Below the pieces are notes generated by a model. It ran no database searches and was not told the DNA's origin. It was given only the letters and a program-made list of their open reading frames with translations. From contig NC_082603.1 in NCBI RefSeq assembly GCF_030936135.1, positions 14,972,880 to 15,036,879 of the forward strand: a DNA stretch of 64,000 bases. The letters run 5' to 3'. The stretch comes from Gavia stellata. Taxonomy: Eukaryota; Chordata; Aves; Gaviiformes; Gaviidae. Position numbers and translations under genes: made by a program. Every line of letters starts with the position of its first letter. Position 1 is the first letter of the stretch. Positions 26,539 to 39,500 of the stretch are shown here, one piece after another.

Positions 26539-29500
26539 TCATGTAGTTGGCTCTGGTATCAAAGATGGACTTGGGATAGCTGTCAACAGGACATTCTCCA
26601 AGGACACAGCAGACTCTGTATAATACTGTAGTGCAGCCTTGTATCCTCGTTGTTGTAAATATTCAATCCGTCCATAATCAATCAGCAGTTTACAGAGGCA
26701 ACCTATCTCCTTTCGTTCTTCAACAGTAAGTATCCTAGTTCCATAAAAAAGAGGAAAAGAATGAACAACATCTGTCAGAAGACTAGTTTTGCTAACTAAC
26801 ATTAGTAAAGCTTAGAAAAAAATTTTGAAATCGCTAAGTTCATTTCAATTCTGGCAAGCATGACTGTTCAACTATTTTGAAATGTATGTCCATTAAAGTT
26901 TTATTTTTAAGGGAGAATATTGCTATAAATTTAGTAATTAAAATGTCAATATATGAGTAATTTTGAAGACCCAGAACAATTTTGTATACCACTATACATA
27001 ATTTTGCTTTTCTGCAGGAGTCTGTTTGCTAGAAAAAATTACATACCCTTGTAAAGTATCAGAACCACTCTCTGTCTTGCTGAATGTTTGCTCATGTTCT
27101 TCTGTGTCGTTAGTTTGATCTTCACTTTCTTCAATTGTAGAGGCTTTGGGTGTGGTTTCTTGCATGCCACAAGTGGCCCAGCTACTCATTCTCTGAAAAT
27201 AATGAAATTCTACTGGTCCAAGTCCTACTGATTTAAAGAAGTCTTTACCTACATAATGGGTCCAGTCACACTTGTGATGGCAGCACAAAGCAATAACAAT
27301 TCCAGCTACAGGCTTACAGCCTTCTTTGTTGCTTTCATTATCAGCAGAATTGTTAGAAGCCACCTCTGTCTTATCATTCCTAGAGCGTTTTGGTGCAGGC
27401 TCTTCATTTTCTCTATCACAGCAAGTTGTATAACTTTCAACCAAGCATCTCAAAGCAAGATCTGGGAAAAAACAGATACACCCCAAAAAAAACAGTGATG
27501 AGCACGATGCTGTTATTTATACAGGCTGTATCATGGTTGGCAATGTACTTCCCACAAACAATAATAAAAGTGTACATCACAACCTAAGCTAAAAAGCAAG
27601 TTTAAGGATAACTAAAAATTAAAAACATGCTTTGAAAAAATGAAAACCCTAAATGCTAAATGAATTTTATGAGACCTCTGGAGCTACTAATGGTTTATCC
27701 TCTTGAATATTTGTTCTACACAAGTGAATTTGAAATACTTTAGTTAACAAACTTGCATATTATAGGAATATCTCCTCCCTGTAAAACATGCAAGTATTTG
27801 CTCTAAAAGTTTGATGTGTAGAACACAATCTATTTTAATATGTACATATACTCCTTAAATGCTTAACTGTGTCATCTTTGTAATGGTACCTATAGAGGTG
27901 TAATATTTGAGATGTCTTTCTCTACTTAGTAGACATATAACATTAGAAAAAGTGTATTAGTTGAAAATTATCAGGACAGAAACACATTCTTCTCTTCTCA
28001 TTTGTTTGGTTGGGATACATATTCAGATAGCCAATACAAATTTAGAAAGAAAAGTATTTCAGAGTAGAGGCGATGGTGTTAAAAAAAAACAAACAACACA
28101 ACTTTCAACTGTTTACATATACACGACCTATGCCACTATTATTCTTTGTTCTGCTCTATAGAAACCAAGAAAAGTTTTACTTCTCTCTAAAGTAGCCTTG
28201 CATCTATTATCCATTTACTATTCCATTGAAGTCAACAGATATTTAGAATATAATTGCTACATTCACCAACAAAGGGTTAGAGGGCAAGAAAAGCTTAAAA
28301 GGACAGTTTGGAAGATCAGTCTATGCAGATTATAAGATTTAGTATTCTAACTTTCTGCAGTTAACACATATATTATTCATACCTGTCGCAGCACCACACA
28401 AATGCTTCCCAATTCCTACCACTGGTAGTTTTTTCTTCTCCAAAATAGGTACCTTATCTGGAAAAATAAAAAAAAATAAACACACACAAGCCACAACAAC
28501 CCCAGAACCTCTATTATTATAGTTAGGGCAACATTTTTTCTGGATAATACAATTTCAGCACACTTTAAAAAAATAAATAAATGTTTACCACTACTAAAAA
28601 TACAGTGGCCTGTACATACAGTTATAATGTATTAAAAGGAAAGTTTCTTTTTCTGAAACAAATTAAGAGAATTAGATGCTGTGGCTGGGAAGTATATTCA
28701 TCTTTTTCTTAAACAACTCAACCTTGTCCAAAGGCAAAGTATGTATTTTAATGCTGTTATGAAGCAATCCAATTTTGTTTCTAAGCAGCAACACTACTAT
28801 ATAGCAGTAAAATGATTACCAGAGAACAATGGACTGATTTTCCTTAACAGAATTATTTGTGGCCCAGTGATTAGCTCCAGCTAAATAATAATATAAATAC
28901 TTTGCCTTTTATTAAAATGAAGTATTAGCATAAATGCAAAATCCTGTATTTTTAAGATAGTTACGTTTATCTATTTAAGCATTTCAGCCTTTCTATACTG
29001 CCTATGAAATGTAAATGTGACATTAATACATCTCCTGAGGACAGGTGTTCCCACAAATTCTATAGTATTGATATGCATAGCATATCAATGATATGCATGA
29101 CTTGCTTCATTCTGCACACCTAAAACAAACAATGCAAAGGTGTTTAATCCTGCAAGTTCTAAAAAAAAAAAAACCACACAAAACCCTTCGAAATGTTTTT
29201 ATTTTGGTATTTCTCACATATAATGATGTCCTACAAAAGCAGAAAAAAAAAGCAGAAAATTTTAAGTCCCCATTTAATATATATGTGTGTGTGTATATAT
29301 GCATTTACACACAGCATTAACGTGTCCAAGCAACCACTGAGAATAATCTTCAGAATCACGTACATTTAAGTGTGCTACATACAAATTGACTTGAACTCCA
29401 GTATTCAAAATCTAAAATTAAGCCTCTATTTCAGAATTATGCAAGCCAAGAAGGAACTTACTTAAACATAAGTGTTGAATATCAACTTGAAGTCTTTCAA

Positions 29501-32500
29501 ATATAGAATCTCTCCTTTTATGTTTTCCATCCACCTGTGTAAACAGAACAAGATCATTAAGTAGGGCTGGCCACTAATAATTATAATTTTGCTTCATGTA
29601 TTAATAATGGACTTTTTTCCTGTCAAGTCAACATCTGCACATTTCCTACATTAGTGGATTTTTTTCTAATAAATTTCCTTTCAGCAAAGTATGGAATGTA
29701 GGCAATCACACTTCCAAAACTTTTAACATTTCAAAGGCTTTATGTTATTTTTGAAGATAAAAAACAAATACTAACTTCAGCTTCAGCGACAACAGTTTAA
29801 AAATTATACTCTGCTAATGTGACAATATCCTCTCTTACCTTGAATCTTGTAGTTGCCCTTTCCACAAGCAAAAACTGAACATCTTCAACATTCTGTAAGG
29901 CAACATCAACCCAGTGAGATAGTTTTCCTCGCCCAGCTCCAAACTCAACAAAACATCTTCCTGGACCAAGTAAATGTAATTTTTCCATGTTACCTAAAAT
30001 AGAAGCCTGCAAACATCAAAAGATTATTTACAAACCAAGCAAATATATACTGTGTATTGTAATGCCTGATAGAAAAATGATTATTTCACCAAACTGCACA
30101 AGACTTTTTCAAGTCTTCCCTTCCGTGAGGGATTAGGGAAAAGATCTTGTGTGTACAGAGCAAAGGGATTATAAATTCTGTCTAGTCAGCATCACCCTGC
30201 CCTTCTTCCACTGCTCACAGAACTCCACCCAGAAGTTTTTGGAATAGATTTTTGGGATCAGGTACACATTATAATATTGTTCTCTGCTGATTCTCGAAGT
30301 AATCATCCAAAATACGGGTACTGTACTGGATTTTCTGTGAAGCCTCAGTGCCTGCAGAGCCCTTGCTCTCTGCTGCAGTTACACATTATGTAATACATAC
30401 GAAAGGAAAGGTGAGCACAGGAAGAAAGTACAGAACAACAGACATTTTCACTTTTTAAATTTTCTTCCTAAAACTTTCTATTTTGCTACAGTATGCAATC
30501 CATCTCTCTTAAAATTCCTGCTGTTCAATATACATTAAAAAGGCAGAAGGTAAACTCAGGCTCTCCAATCCTTTTTATGATCTGTTACACAACCAGGAAA
30601 TCTAGGACCAGCTCTTACAGAAAAAGTAAAAAAAAAATTCTTTTACTTCTTAGCAAATGCAACGTTTTACCTTTTGTAGCTCAGATTTATTATGAGTTAA
30701 AATAAAATAAGTAAAAATTCAGAAGAGCACCACACAATTTGTAATTTATTTCAGTATCCTAATAAACTTCTGTTACTAGCACTTAACAAAGCAGCCATTC
30801 AAAGGTTATATACATATATATTTTATTTGAAGAGCATAGAGTTATAGGGCATATCAGATTTCCTCTATATGAAGTGACTAGCATTATGCATGCACAGTCG
30901 CTCAAATTTACAGCAGCAGAATTCCGTATGTTTAAAAACATCTATAGCTATTAGTAAAGCAGTGACCATACCTGTTGTTTCAAGTGTTTGAAAGCAGATT
31001 CCCCATTCTTTGGGTCATTTAAGGCTTCTTGTAAAGCCTGGTGAGACAGTATTTGTTCCTTAAGGCAAAGTTCCAGGCCTGCATGCAAATACAAAACTTT
31101 TAGGTATAGGTTTCCAGTTTCAAGAGTTTCTGGTTTTGTAACACACACATTGCAATAGTCAGACATGAGCTCAATTTGTAGCACTAACAAAATAGTCTGT
31201 TGGGAGCACAAAGCTATCATCATGTGTTTATAACAGAGCTGTACTGTTATCTGTAGTGATATTTGAGTGGGAAACAAAACACACAAAAGGAAGGCAAATT
31301 AGCTATATGAACAAAAAGATCAGCGTTTTATCATTCTCTCCCTCTAGTTTATTCTTCTGAATAAAATTTAGCTATTGGAGGACTGCCTACATCTTGATAA
31401 TTACTTCAGATGTGTTTAGTGCCAAATGTCTCACATTTTCACAGATGTCTAACAACAAAAATAACAATGAAATATTTAATCAACTCAATATAAAACATCT
31501 TATTTTCAGTATTAAGTAAGCTCACCGTTACTTGCTTTTTTCAACTTGGTAATTAAGTTATCCAGCTCTTCTTTGGATAGAGAAGAGATAGCTACCTTTT
31601 TAAGGAAAAAAAAGTGCCATCCATAAATACAAGACCTTTTTATTTTTGCTAGTTCTTTAGTCATATGATAAATTGCAACATGCTATGTAGTGACTGAGCT
31701 TTAGAACGAATAAATGTACTCACTTGTTTTTCTGGTATTTCTGCTGTATCTTTTAAACCTGCATTAATATCTTGAATGAAGTAGACCTTTAAAAATCAAA
31801 AGAAAAGTAAGCTGCTTCTGTTAATTACCAGGAAGCAAAAAGCTAAATCCTTCAGTGTTTTTATCATAAGGTACATAACAATAGGAATCCACTACACAAG
31901 AAGATATTCCAAGTAATTTTTTTTCCTATCGTTTGATCCTGAATCCCCAGCAGAAAGGACTGTTCTGACACATTTTGACAAGATTGAACGTGTTCATAAG
32001 AGTTAAGCTGTCAGTGCTTACTAGACTGATTCTAGAGAACATTTTAAGGTTTCCCAGGTAATACTAAAGGTGCAATATGATAAGGCAGAAAGGCAGACAA
32101 TAAAGAAGCCACCTTCTGTTTTCTTGAAACAGCTGTTGAGACATAAATCCTGTTCCTTCCCTCAGCACTGGCTGCAGCTGTCAGTCTAGCTTTTCATAAC
32201 TCACTGCTAGCTTGTCTGAAGCAGGCAGTTGGCTAGGGCAGGAGACTGCCAGAGATAGGAAAACGCCTAGAGCCTCCCTGCTACTTTTGCTTTCTAAGGA
32301 CAATCTCTCACCCAGCCTCTAAAATGAACGGCACTGTGAGAGACTGTTCTTAGAGAATGTTTTTGAGAAAAATGAATTCAACATTTTCATTTGTAACTAA
32401 GAAAAGTGAAAAGCTGTACTGAACTACAGTGAAAGGGGACATAGAATACGAGGAGAGTGGAATGTGAATTCCATTTCAGCAAGTATTTATTCAGCTTCCA

Positions 32501-33406
32501 CACTGTCCTTACTGTAGTGCTTGCTAAGACTGCTGTCCTCCAGTTCACAGCTGCTCTCAGCACAATAAATTCTCTGCAGAGCTGCAATGTTTAGGGTCTC
32601 AAATCTGAGAGGAAGTAGTGCTGAATTTATGCTGCACTTACTGGCTTTGGCTTCTCTCTTGAATTACATTTTTTTAAATGTTTTTGTAGTTGGTCTTCAT
32701 ATACAGTGCTAAAATCCAAATGGAAAGAAAAGTAAGTAACAGCATTTATCATGTGAACTCTGACAAAGAATAGAAAAAGCATTTACATATACTTACTGTT
32801 TTGGATCAAGAGGACATGGAATTCTTTTTCTGTCATTTTCTACCTAGTTAGAAAAGTTTTAGACAACGCTTCAGCACGCATTCAGTGTTCCCGTTTTAGA
32901 ATAGCTGTTGAGGGACATCTGAGTTTCGTAAAACATCTATTCTGAGGTGGGTGGGCTAACCGACATGGAGAAACTGAGACAAGAATTTAATACTTAAATG
33001 GATCCTAAAAGACTGAAACTGTAACGTAATGGCAATGTTACTGCTGGACTGATCTGATGGTCTTAGCACCTCTAGAGCTGAAAGGAAGGCGCAGACGCTG
33101 CCTCTCCTGCCCGCGCTGCGGGGCTAGCTCCGGCGGACGTGCCGCCCCAGGGCCCCCCGGGGCTTCCCACCTGCCCCAACCCTCCCAGGGCCCCCCTGAC
33201 CCCAGGAGCCCATCTTCCCCAGCCGGAGAAGGGAGCCTGCTGCTCCGCCCGGCCAGGCCCAGCACCTCCTGCTGCCCATGCTCTCCGCAAAAGCGCCTCC
33301 CAGGAGCCGGGATCATCTTGCAGAAGCGCTTCTTCCTCTCCACGAAGTAGGCACATCGACCTGGGACCAGGGAGCCGCCGCCCTCCCCCAGCTGCGACGC
33401 CGCCAT
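26539..33406 (-). CDS. TRMT13: tRNA:m4X modification enzyme TRM13 homolog (tRNA 2'-O-methyltransferase)
   Basis: TRMT13 2'-O-methylates position 4 in the acceptor stem of certain tRNAs using S-adenosylmethionine. There are eleven minus-strand exons: 33406-33266, 32843-32797, 32708-32642, 31786-31724, 31595-31526, 31078-30972, 30006-29839, 29534-29462, 28457-28383, 27461-27047 and 26734-26539. Together they give 1,422 nt or 473 aa (human 481), with phases consistent. An amino-terminal CCCH zinc finger uses C18, C29, C40 and H43. A U11-48K-type CHHC finger uses C57, H63, H73 and C77. The Rossmann-like SAM motif is FVEFGAGRGKLS (184-195), followed by GIGKHLCGAATDLALRCL and ALCCHHKCDW (328-337). 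The region around 369-406 is an acidic, poorly conserved insert. The start at 33406 gives the family-like length; the frame stays open to another ATG at 33481. The gene shares its promoter with SASS6. Confidence 0.96.
29067..29089. repeat. Short perfect palindrome with 3-nt spacer
   Basis: ATTGATATGC, spacer ATA, then GCATATCAAT: two 10-bp arms, perfectly complementary. It is followed at once by another GATATGCAT. It lies in TRMT13 intron 8. It could form a small hairpin, or simply be an AT-rich inverted repeat; no function is evident. Confidence 0.9.
29277..29302. repeat. AT/GT dinucleotide microsatellite
   Basis: A short (AT)n(GT)n(AT)n alternating purine-pyrimidine run in TRMT13 intron 8. 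Confidence 0.85.
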
Positions 33407-33495
33407 TTCCGTCCCAGAACCCCCTGCGGTCGCGCCTCGCCTCCATCTTGAGGCTCCTCCTCCGCGGGAGCCCGGCGCCAAACTCGAAGCGCAAG
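33407..33495. promoter_or_regulatory. 89-bp bidirectional core promoter, TRMT13/SASS6
   Basis: Only 89 bp separate the TRMT13 ATG (33406, minus) from the SASS6 ATG (33496, plus). The gap holds a YY1-like CCATCTT (33443-33449) and an E2F-type GCGCCAAA (33475-33482). A TISU element straddles the SASS6 start. No TATA box is visible. Both 5' UTRs must be very short, or must overlap the partner's first exon. Confidence 0.8.
33475..33482 (-). promoter_or_regulatory. E2F-type site
   Basis: GCGCCAAA is the reverse complement of TTTGGCGC, matching the E2F consensus TTTSSCGC. It ends 13 bp before the SASS6 ATG. SASS6 protein is cell-cycle regulated, so an E2F-type element fits, but occupancy is not shown by sequence. 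Confidence 0.6.
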
Positions 33496-33503
33496 ATGGC
33501 GGC
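33492..33503 (+). promoter_or_regulatory. TISU / YY1 element at the SASS6 start codon
   Basis: CAAGATGGCGGC is a perfect match to the TISU consensus SAASATGGCGGC, placed exactly over the initiation codon. TISU is known to direct cap-dependent, scanning-free initiation from very short leaders and also to bind YY1. The short leader it requires agrees with the 89-bp spacing to TRMT13. Confidence 0.75.
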
Positions 33504-36500
33504 GGAGAGTATCTTCAACCGGCCGGTGTGTGTGCAAGTGAGGTGCCAGGGCTGCGAGGAGAGGTGAGGGGCTGGCTTGAACGGCGCGGTGGGCTCTGAC
33601 CTGGTTTCCTCACCAGCTGCGCGGAAGCTTTATTGCATCCTTTAGGAGAAGGGCTGCTGTGCCCCAGGCTCTTTCCTCCTGTATTTTCATCCTGCCTTGT
33701 ATCCTAACAGCTGCTGGGTGAGAGGCGAGGCTCTGTGCGTAGTGCGGGCGGTCAGCTGAGTAGCCTTGTTCTCGCTTTGGGGCTGGTCGTGGGGGGACAC
33801 TGGGTTGGAGAGAAGGGGACTCGCTCACAGCTAGGCTGGAGGTAGTCAGTGAGGGCTGGAGTGGCTGCTGGGGTGCCTTGCCGGGGGGAGGGGGCGGAGG
33901 GGGCACTGGTCGCAGAGAAAACACGCAGTGGCTTTACAGAAATGCTTTAGGGGTACGGGGGCAAACGCGTCTCCCCTGCAGGCTACATGAGGGCCGGGAT
34001 TTCTGCCTCGGCCCTGCACGGGCCCTCGCAGCGCTGCAAGTCCGGCTGGCCGGGCCCGTGTTTGCGCGTCTCCCAGGCCGCAGCGGTTGCCCCGCGGGCA
34101 GGCCCGCTTCTTCCTCCTCCTCCTCGCAGTCTGAAGCCGGCCTTACCGCGGCCTCCTGGGGCGTTTCAGCTCCCTCGTTACAGCCCCTACGGCGTGAGCG
34201 AGCCCACACGTCCGTCCCGGTCGGTTTCTGGCGAGGGATAAGTCGATTTGGGCGCACCCGTGTGCGTGGCTTAGCACTGGTGTTTGGGAAAGCCCAGGAA
34301 TATTTTATGTGAAGTGTCTATCCAAAATATAGTGAATTTCAGTAATATAGGTCCTATCTGGACTAGACAGCATATGCAGGCGTTAGAGCTACTCTGGGTT
34401 GCCTATATTACAAGGCACAGAAAGGCTGATGTCTGTGGGTGTATTTTGTAATGCAAGCAACTTCTCGGATTACTCAACAAGAAATAAAGGAAGACAAGGT
34501 AGTGCCGTATAAGTGATTATTAACAATTGCTGAAACTTTTGATAAACTTCAGCAAGCTTTTCCAAAGGTTCCAGTTTCTGGACGAAGTTTCAAAACTTCT
34601 GCCTTGCTACTTAAAGTTTGGTGGGTAACAATAAACAAACCTGAGCTGATTGTGGGTCTTTCAGATATCTTAGTAGTAGTCATCAATGGGAACTTTCTCG
34701 ATATTTCTGCCTAAATTTTTGCTTTCTGAATGCCGTCCGATTCCTGTAGTGTGCCTATGAACACTTGTTATTTGGAGAATGTTTCCTTGATTTGTTACTA
34801 AGTTTCATCTTTTTGTACACAGGAGATTAAATGTTCGAGTCAATATTGACCTACTGTCAATTTCTAATCCTGTTCATAAAAAGGTTTGTGGATTAGTTAT
34901 ATTTGTGTCATTCATTAGGTATTATCTGAATTTCATTGTATAAGAGGACAAATAGGCAAAGGAAAAGCAAAATAGTATCTTTGTCACTTGACCTTATTTT
35001 CCTGCAGGGAAAATTATATTCTTCACACAGGTTTGAGCCTCGTTATAGAAAAAGGGGTGCCTGGGCCTAATGGGCCAGGTGTTTTGCATAACCCCAGCCT
35101 TCTAATGAAAGACTAATGTTTACAGAGAACGCAGTTTTTCCAAAACACTGTGTAGTCCTCCTGTGAACAAATGAGTTTATTTTTAAAAGCTAAGCAGCAT
35201 GATGCTACAATTTTCCTTACTAGCTTACTGGACTTCAGCTGTATCCATTTTATGTTTGCTTTGTGAAGCTCTGTGTTCAAATATATAAACTCTTCAGAAG
35301 GTGGTTTCTTAAAATTTTAGGAGCAGTATGCTCTGAAAAACTTCCAGTTACGGGAATGATATGTTTGTGATCCATTACAGTGGACTGCTAGTGCTACACT
35401 CTGTTTCATGATGGGGAAAATAGCAAATAGTTTTCTTTCTGTAAAATGATGACGACACGTTGGATTTCGAAACTTTTGCTGCTCGAAGTTGAAGGTTTTT
35501 ACTTGGTTCATTTTTGTGAGAAATAGTTTTCCTGTTTTTCCCACTGTAATATTTGAAGTTGTGTTAAACATCAATGTTTACCACCTTCTGAATTAGTTGC
35601 CACAATTCTATCTTAATTTTTGGTTAAACAGTAAAAACATTATATACTGTTTGCAATACAATATTTAAACAGTCCTGCAGGGTGGTTTATAGTATTTTAA
35701 ATCATATTTAAATGTCTGTCTTTTCAGGATTTAGCTGTTCGATTGACTGATGATACTGACCCTTTTTTCCTTTATAACCTTGTCATATCTGAGGAAGATT
35801 TTCAAAGGTAAGTGAAATTAAAATGTCTTGTCTGTGAAATGTTTCTAAGTGGCAAAAAAGAATGAAGGAATATTTTTTTAGTTTAGAATGGTCTGTCTTA
35901 GAATTTAGATTTTGGCATTTTCCACTTGTGAAATTTTGTCAGTATTTTGGTATTATTCTTCTCTGACCAGTTGGTTGAAACAGCCAAGTACAGGGAAGTG
36001 ATTGGTTCAAGATTATGCAGATGAGTGACAGAACCCTGATGTTAAGTTCCCTGTGTAGCTACAGTACCACAGTTTATATTATTATTTGCATCTTCTGTTT
36101 ATCGTAACTACTTCATATAGACTATTATATGCGTGTGAACTACTTAACGAAATAATTGCAAGAGGAAAGTCGGTTTGCATGGCCGTGGGTTCACAGACCT
36201 AAGCCTTTGTCTTGTGGGTTTCTTGCATACTAATTGTACTGTTGGGTCTCATTTTACTTTACTTGCTCAGAATTTGATCATCACATTTGGGCACCAAGCA
36301 TGAACAGTTGAGTTTTCTGCTTTGTGGCTTGGTGGTTTTGTTGGGGGTTTTTTGGGTTGTTTTTTTTTTTTGGTGGTGGTGTTTTCTTGGTGTGGTTTTT
36401 TTTTTTTTGAGAGATGTGACCAGTGTGTGCATCAACAGGCAAAAGTAAAATAGTATTTGTAAAACAGATGTGCAGAAGTGTTTTGTTATACAAGGTATGG

Positions 36501-39500
36501 CTTTGTGCGTACACTGTTGAATATTTGGTTCTGTCTTTGAATTTACTGCGTCTATGGTGAAGGTGTGCAATTAAATAAACAAGTACGCAGATAAAGTCTT
36601 GATAATGGTTGAGTCTCTCCTTATTGTCCTTTGCTTCTTCCATGTGCCCCTATCCAATAAGCTTACCACTCTGTGCTGTAAGGAAGACATATACTCAAAG
36701 GAGCACATTTGTTCTGCCACAGTAACTTTTTTTGTTCTTAGTGCAATCCATTTGCAAGAACTCTTGAAATCAAAAATACCCTCTGGTGATTATAATTCAA
36801 GATGTGATCACATTTCTTCTGTGTTCAGGATTGAAAATAAGATGCTAGCAAACTTAAATGACGTGATCAGAATTAGTTCTTTCTACTAATGTAAACAAAA
36901 TATTTTATAGGAAATAAATTACACCTCTATATACGGTTAACTTTTTTTTTTCCAATCTGTTTATATAGTTTAAAATCCCAGCAAGGTCTTTTGGTAGACT
37001 TCTCTGCTTTCCCACAAAAATTTATAGATCTGCTTCAGCAGTGCATTCAGGAACAGAACAAAGATATCCCAAGGTAGGTAATAAGTGAGTGCCATATTAC
37101 TCTGTGTGTGTGTTGAGGTCTTAAAATATGTGTCAGCCACTAGGACTGAGAGGAGTCAGTAGAACAAGAATAATGTAACCTTCCCTAGACATATCAGGAT
37201 ATCAGTCAGTGGATGTTGCTGACAAAACCTAAGTCTCAGGAGGACAGAGCAGTGGAATTCATGTCTAGTAATAGTCTCTCCATCTGAGCTGAAGCTGGCA
37301 AGCTTCGCAAGCTAGCAGAGGTGCAAGGTTGCAGCACTGGTCCTTTTTTTTTTTTTCTTTTTTTAACAGTTTAATGCTGGAGAGCTAATCTGAATTTCAT
37401 GGACTGAGGTGTAAATCATTCTGTTTCACAGGAGAAGGCAAAGTTATAAGGCATTCTGACAAGGATTTTTTTTTTCTTTCATTTCAGTGTTCAGATATTA
37501 ATATGTGAGGGGGGAGACCTGAGGTCCACCCTTCCCTGTAGTGGCCTTTTCACACATTATTTTTGTTTGTGTGGGTACAGAGGACAGCCCTGTCCAGAGT
37601 ACCTAGTTCCACTCCAGTAGTCAGGCCATTTCCTGAAGTATGTACTGTGGGCTATGAATTTTACTAGGTTATAGGATACCTAAAAGTCAGGAGTCTGTTT
37701 TCCTTTTGAATGTGGTTACAAAGGACTTACTTAGTTTTGGACTCCTAAGTCTAAGATGGGCATCTGAAAATTTTAAAATAAATAAACCGATTAGTTTTGT
37801 ACATTTCTCATGATAAGGTGCAAGCATTTTAGTTGTTATTTGTAGTATTAACTAAAACATAGGGATTGCATTTCATAGTTCTTTTTTTAAACAAAAATTG
37901 GGCAGCCTTTTATTGCACATACAAAAATGTATTTTATTTGACAATATCTTGTTTTAGTTTCAGGAAAAGAAATATGCTAAACATTTGGCTATTTTTTATT
38001 TTCCCTAGGTTTTTGCTGCAGTTAGTTTCTTCAGCGTCTGTTCTAGATCACACACCTGTCTTTTTAAATGTAGTGGAGACCAACCCTTTTAAACATCTTA
38101 CCCATCTCTCTCTGAAATTCATACCAGGAAATGACACAGCAGTAAAGAAGTTTTTAGCCAGCTGTTTGAAGTGCCTTAAGGTAAAATGAAGGCTTGTCAT
38201 AGCTGCAGCTAGGCCTTGATGCTATGTGTGCTTAAGCATTTTTTCAGTCTTAATACCTCAAAAGTATGTACCAAATTTTATGCTCTGGTTTGTTTTTTAT
38301 TTGCTATATGTCATTGTATGCAGTTATTTGGGTGCATGTTATAAAACTAAATTGTTACTGTCGCTCCAGCAATGAAAATATTACATGCATATTCAACCAA
38401 GCACTGTAATTTGAACCGGCAGAAAATCGGCTATTTTACATGTGCAGTGCATGTAGTATGCAGCTGTTGAATGCTTCTGAATCCTTCAGTGTCTCGCGCT
38501 TTATAGCCTTGTGCTGATTGCCAGATCAACTGCGAAAGTAAAATACTGGTAAACTTTCAGTGTCTTTGTTCTGCAGTTGTGTTCAGGAAAGAATGTGTGT
38601 GTATATAATTCTAAGGCTTCATGAACCTCAAAGGGCTAGTAGCTATAAATAGCAAATTAAAATTGTAATGTTGATGCAGTTGGTAGCATGCTAGGTTTTA
38701 TTTAATAAGTTAATGGTCTCATAGTTTAGTTGTTGTCTGTTTCAGTTTCGTAGCCTGGGATTTGTGTCTCTCCTACTGTCATGTTTATAGCCACCTAATA
38801 AGCCATTATAATAATATAAATGTACAGTATTTCAATTGATTTGTTGTTCTTGCAACTCCTTTGTAAACAAGTCTTTATGATGAGATACTATTTCCATATA
38901 GAAACTTGGTAATAATTTAATTCAGGGTTTTTACCTTGTGAGCTAATGTGTTTTCTTTTAAATTTATAGATTATATCTTATTCAATATGAAGTTTATTAG
39001 ATAAAGATGATTCTTCCACAAATATAATGGGCATGCAGTTGCTTAGGCAGAGTATGCTGATAAAATGGAAGCTAAATGCTGCTAGCATTTTGGGAGCTAA
39101 GGATTTGACTTGATGTCAATTTGTACGTAGGAAGACAAAATGATGTTGGAAGAAAAGCTTAGAAAAACTGAAGAGGATCTTACCAGGCAACTGAGCTACA
39201 CTCAACAGGTAATGTACATTTTTAACTTTCCTGTTGTAAGTTGCGCTTTTTTTAATCTGTGGAAAATGTACCTTCTTTTGGGTGCTGGTTGGTTAGCCAC
39301 TAGCTAGCCAAGATAATTGACTTGGGAGTGAGTGAAAAGAAAAGTAATCTACAGTAGCTTTTCTTAAGAATGAGTAAAGCGTGCAACTGAAGAATAAAAT
39401 TCAGTTCTTGTAGTACTAAAACAGAATTTTACTTTATTTTGTACAGAGGTCTGTCTGTATATACACACACAAGTTATATACTAAATATATGGTAGCATGA

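Larger units (their letters stand above)
33060..34260. promoter_or_regulatory. CpG island of the TRMT13/SASS6 divergent pair
   Basis: GC- and CpG-rich DNA spans TRMT13 exon 1, the 89 bp between the two start codons, SASS6 exon 1 and the start of SASS6 intron 1. Boundaries are by eye. The overlapping open frames on both strands here are by-products of high GC content. Confidence 0.75.

Noticed and set aside
33870-33905. G-rich cluster in SASS6 intron 1 as a quadruplex
   Set aside because: Needs a nine-base loop to reach four full runs; much weaker than the intron 6 motif.
38875-38945. ATGATGA in SASS6 intron 5 as a possible box C of a C/D snoRNA
   Set aside because: No CUGA box D at the right distance and no terminal stem.
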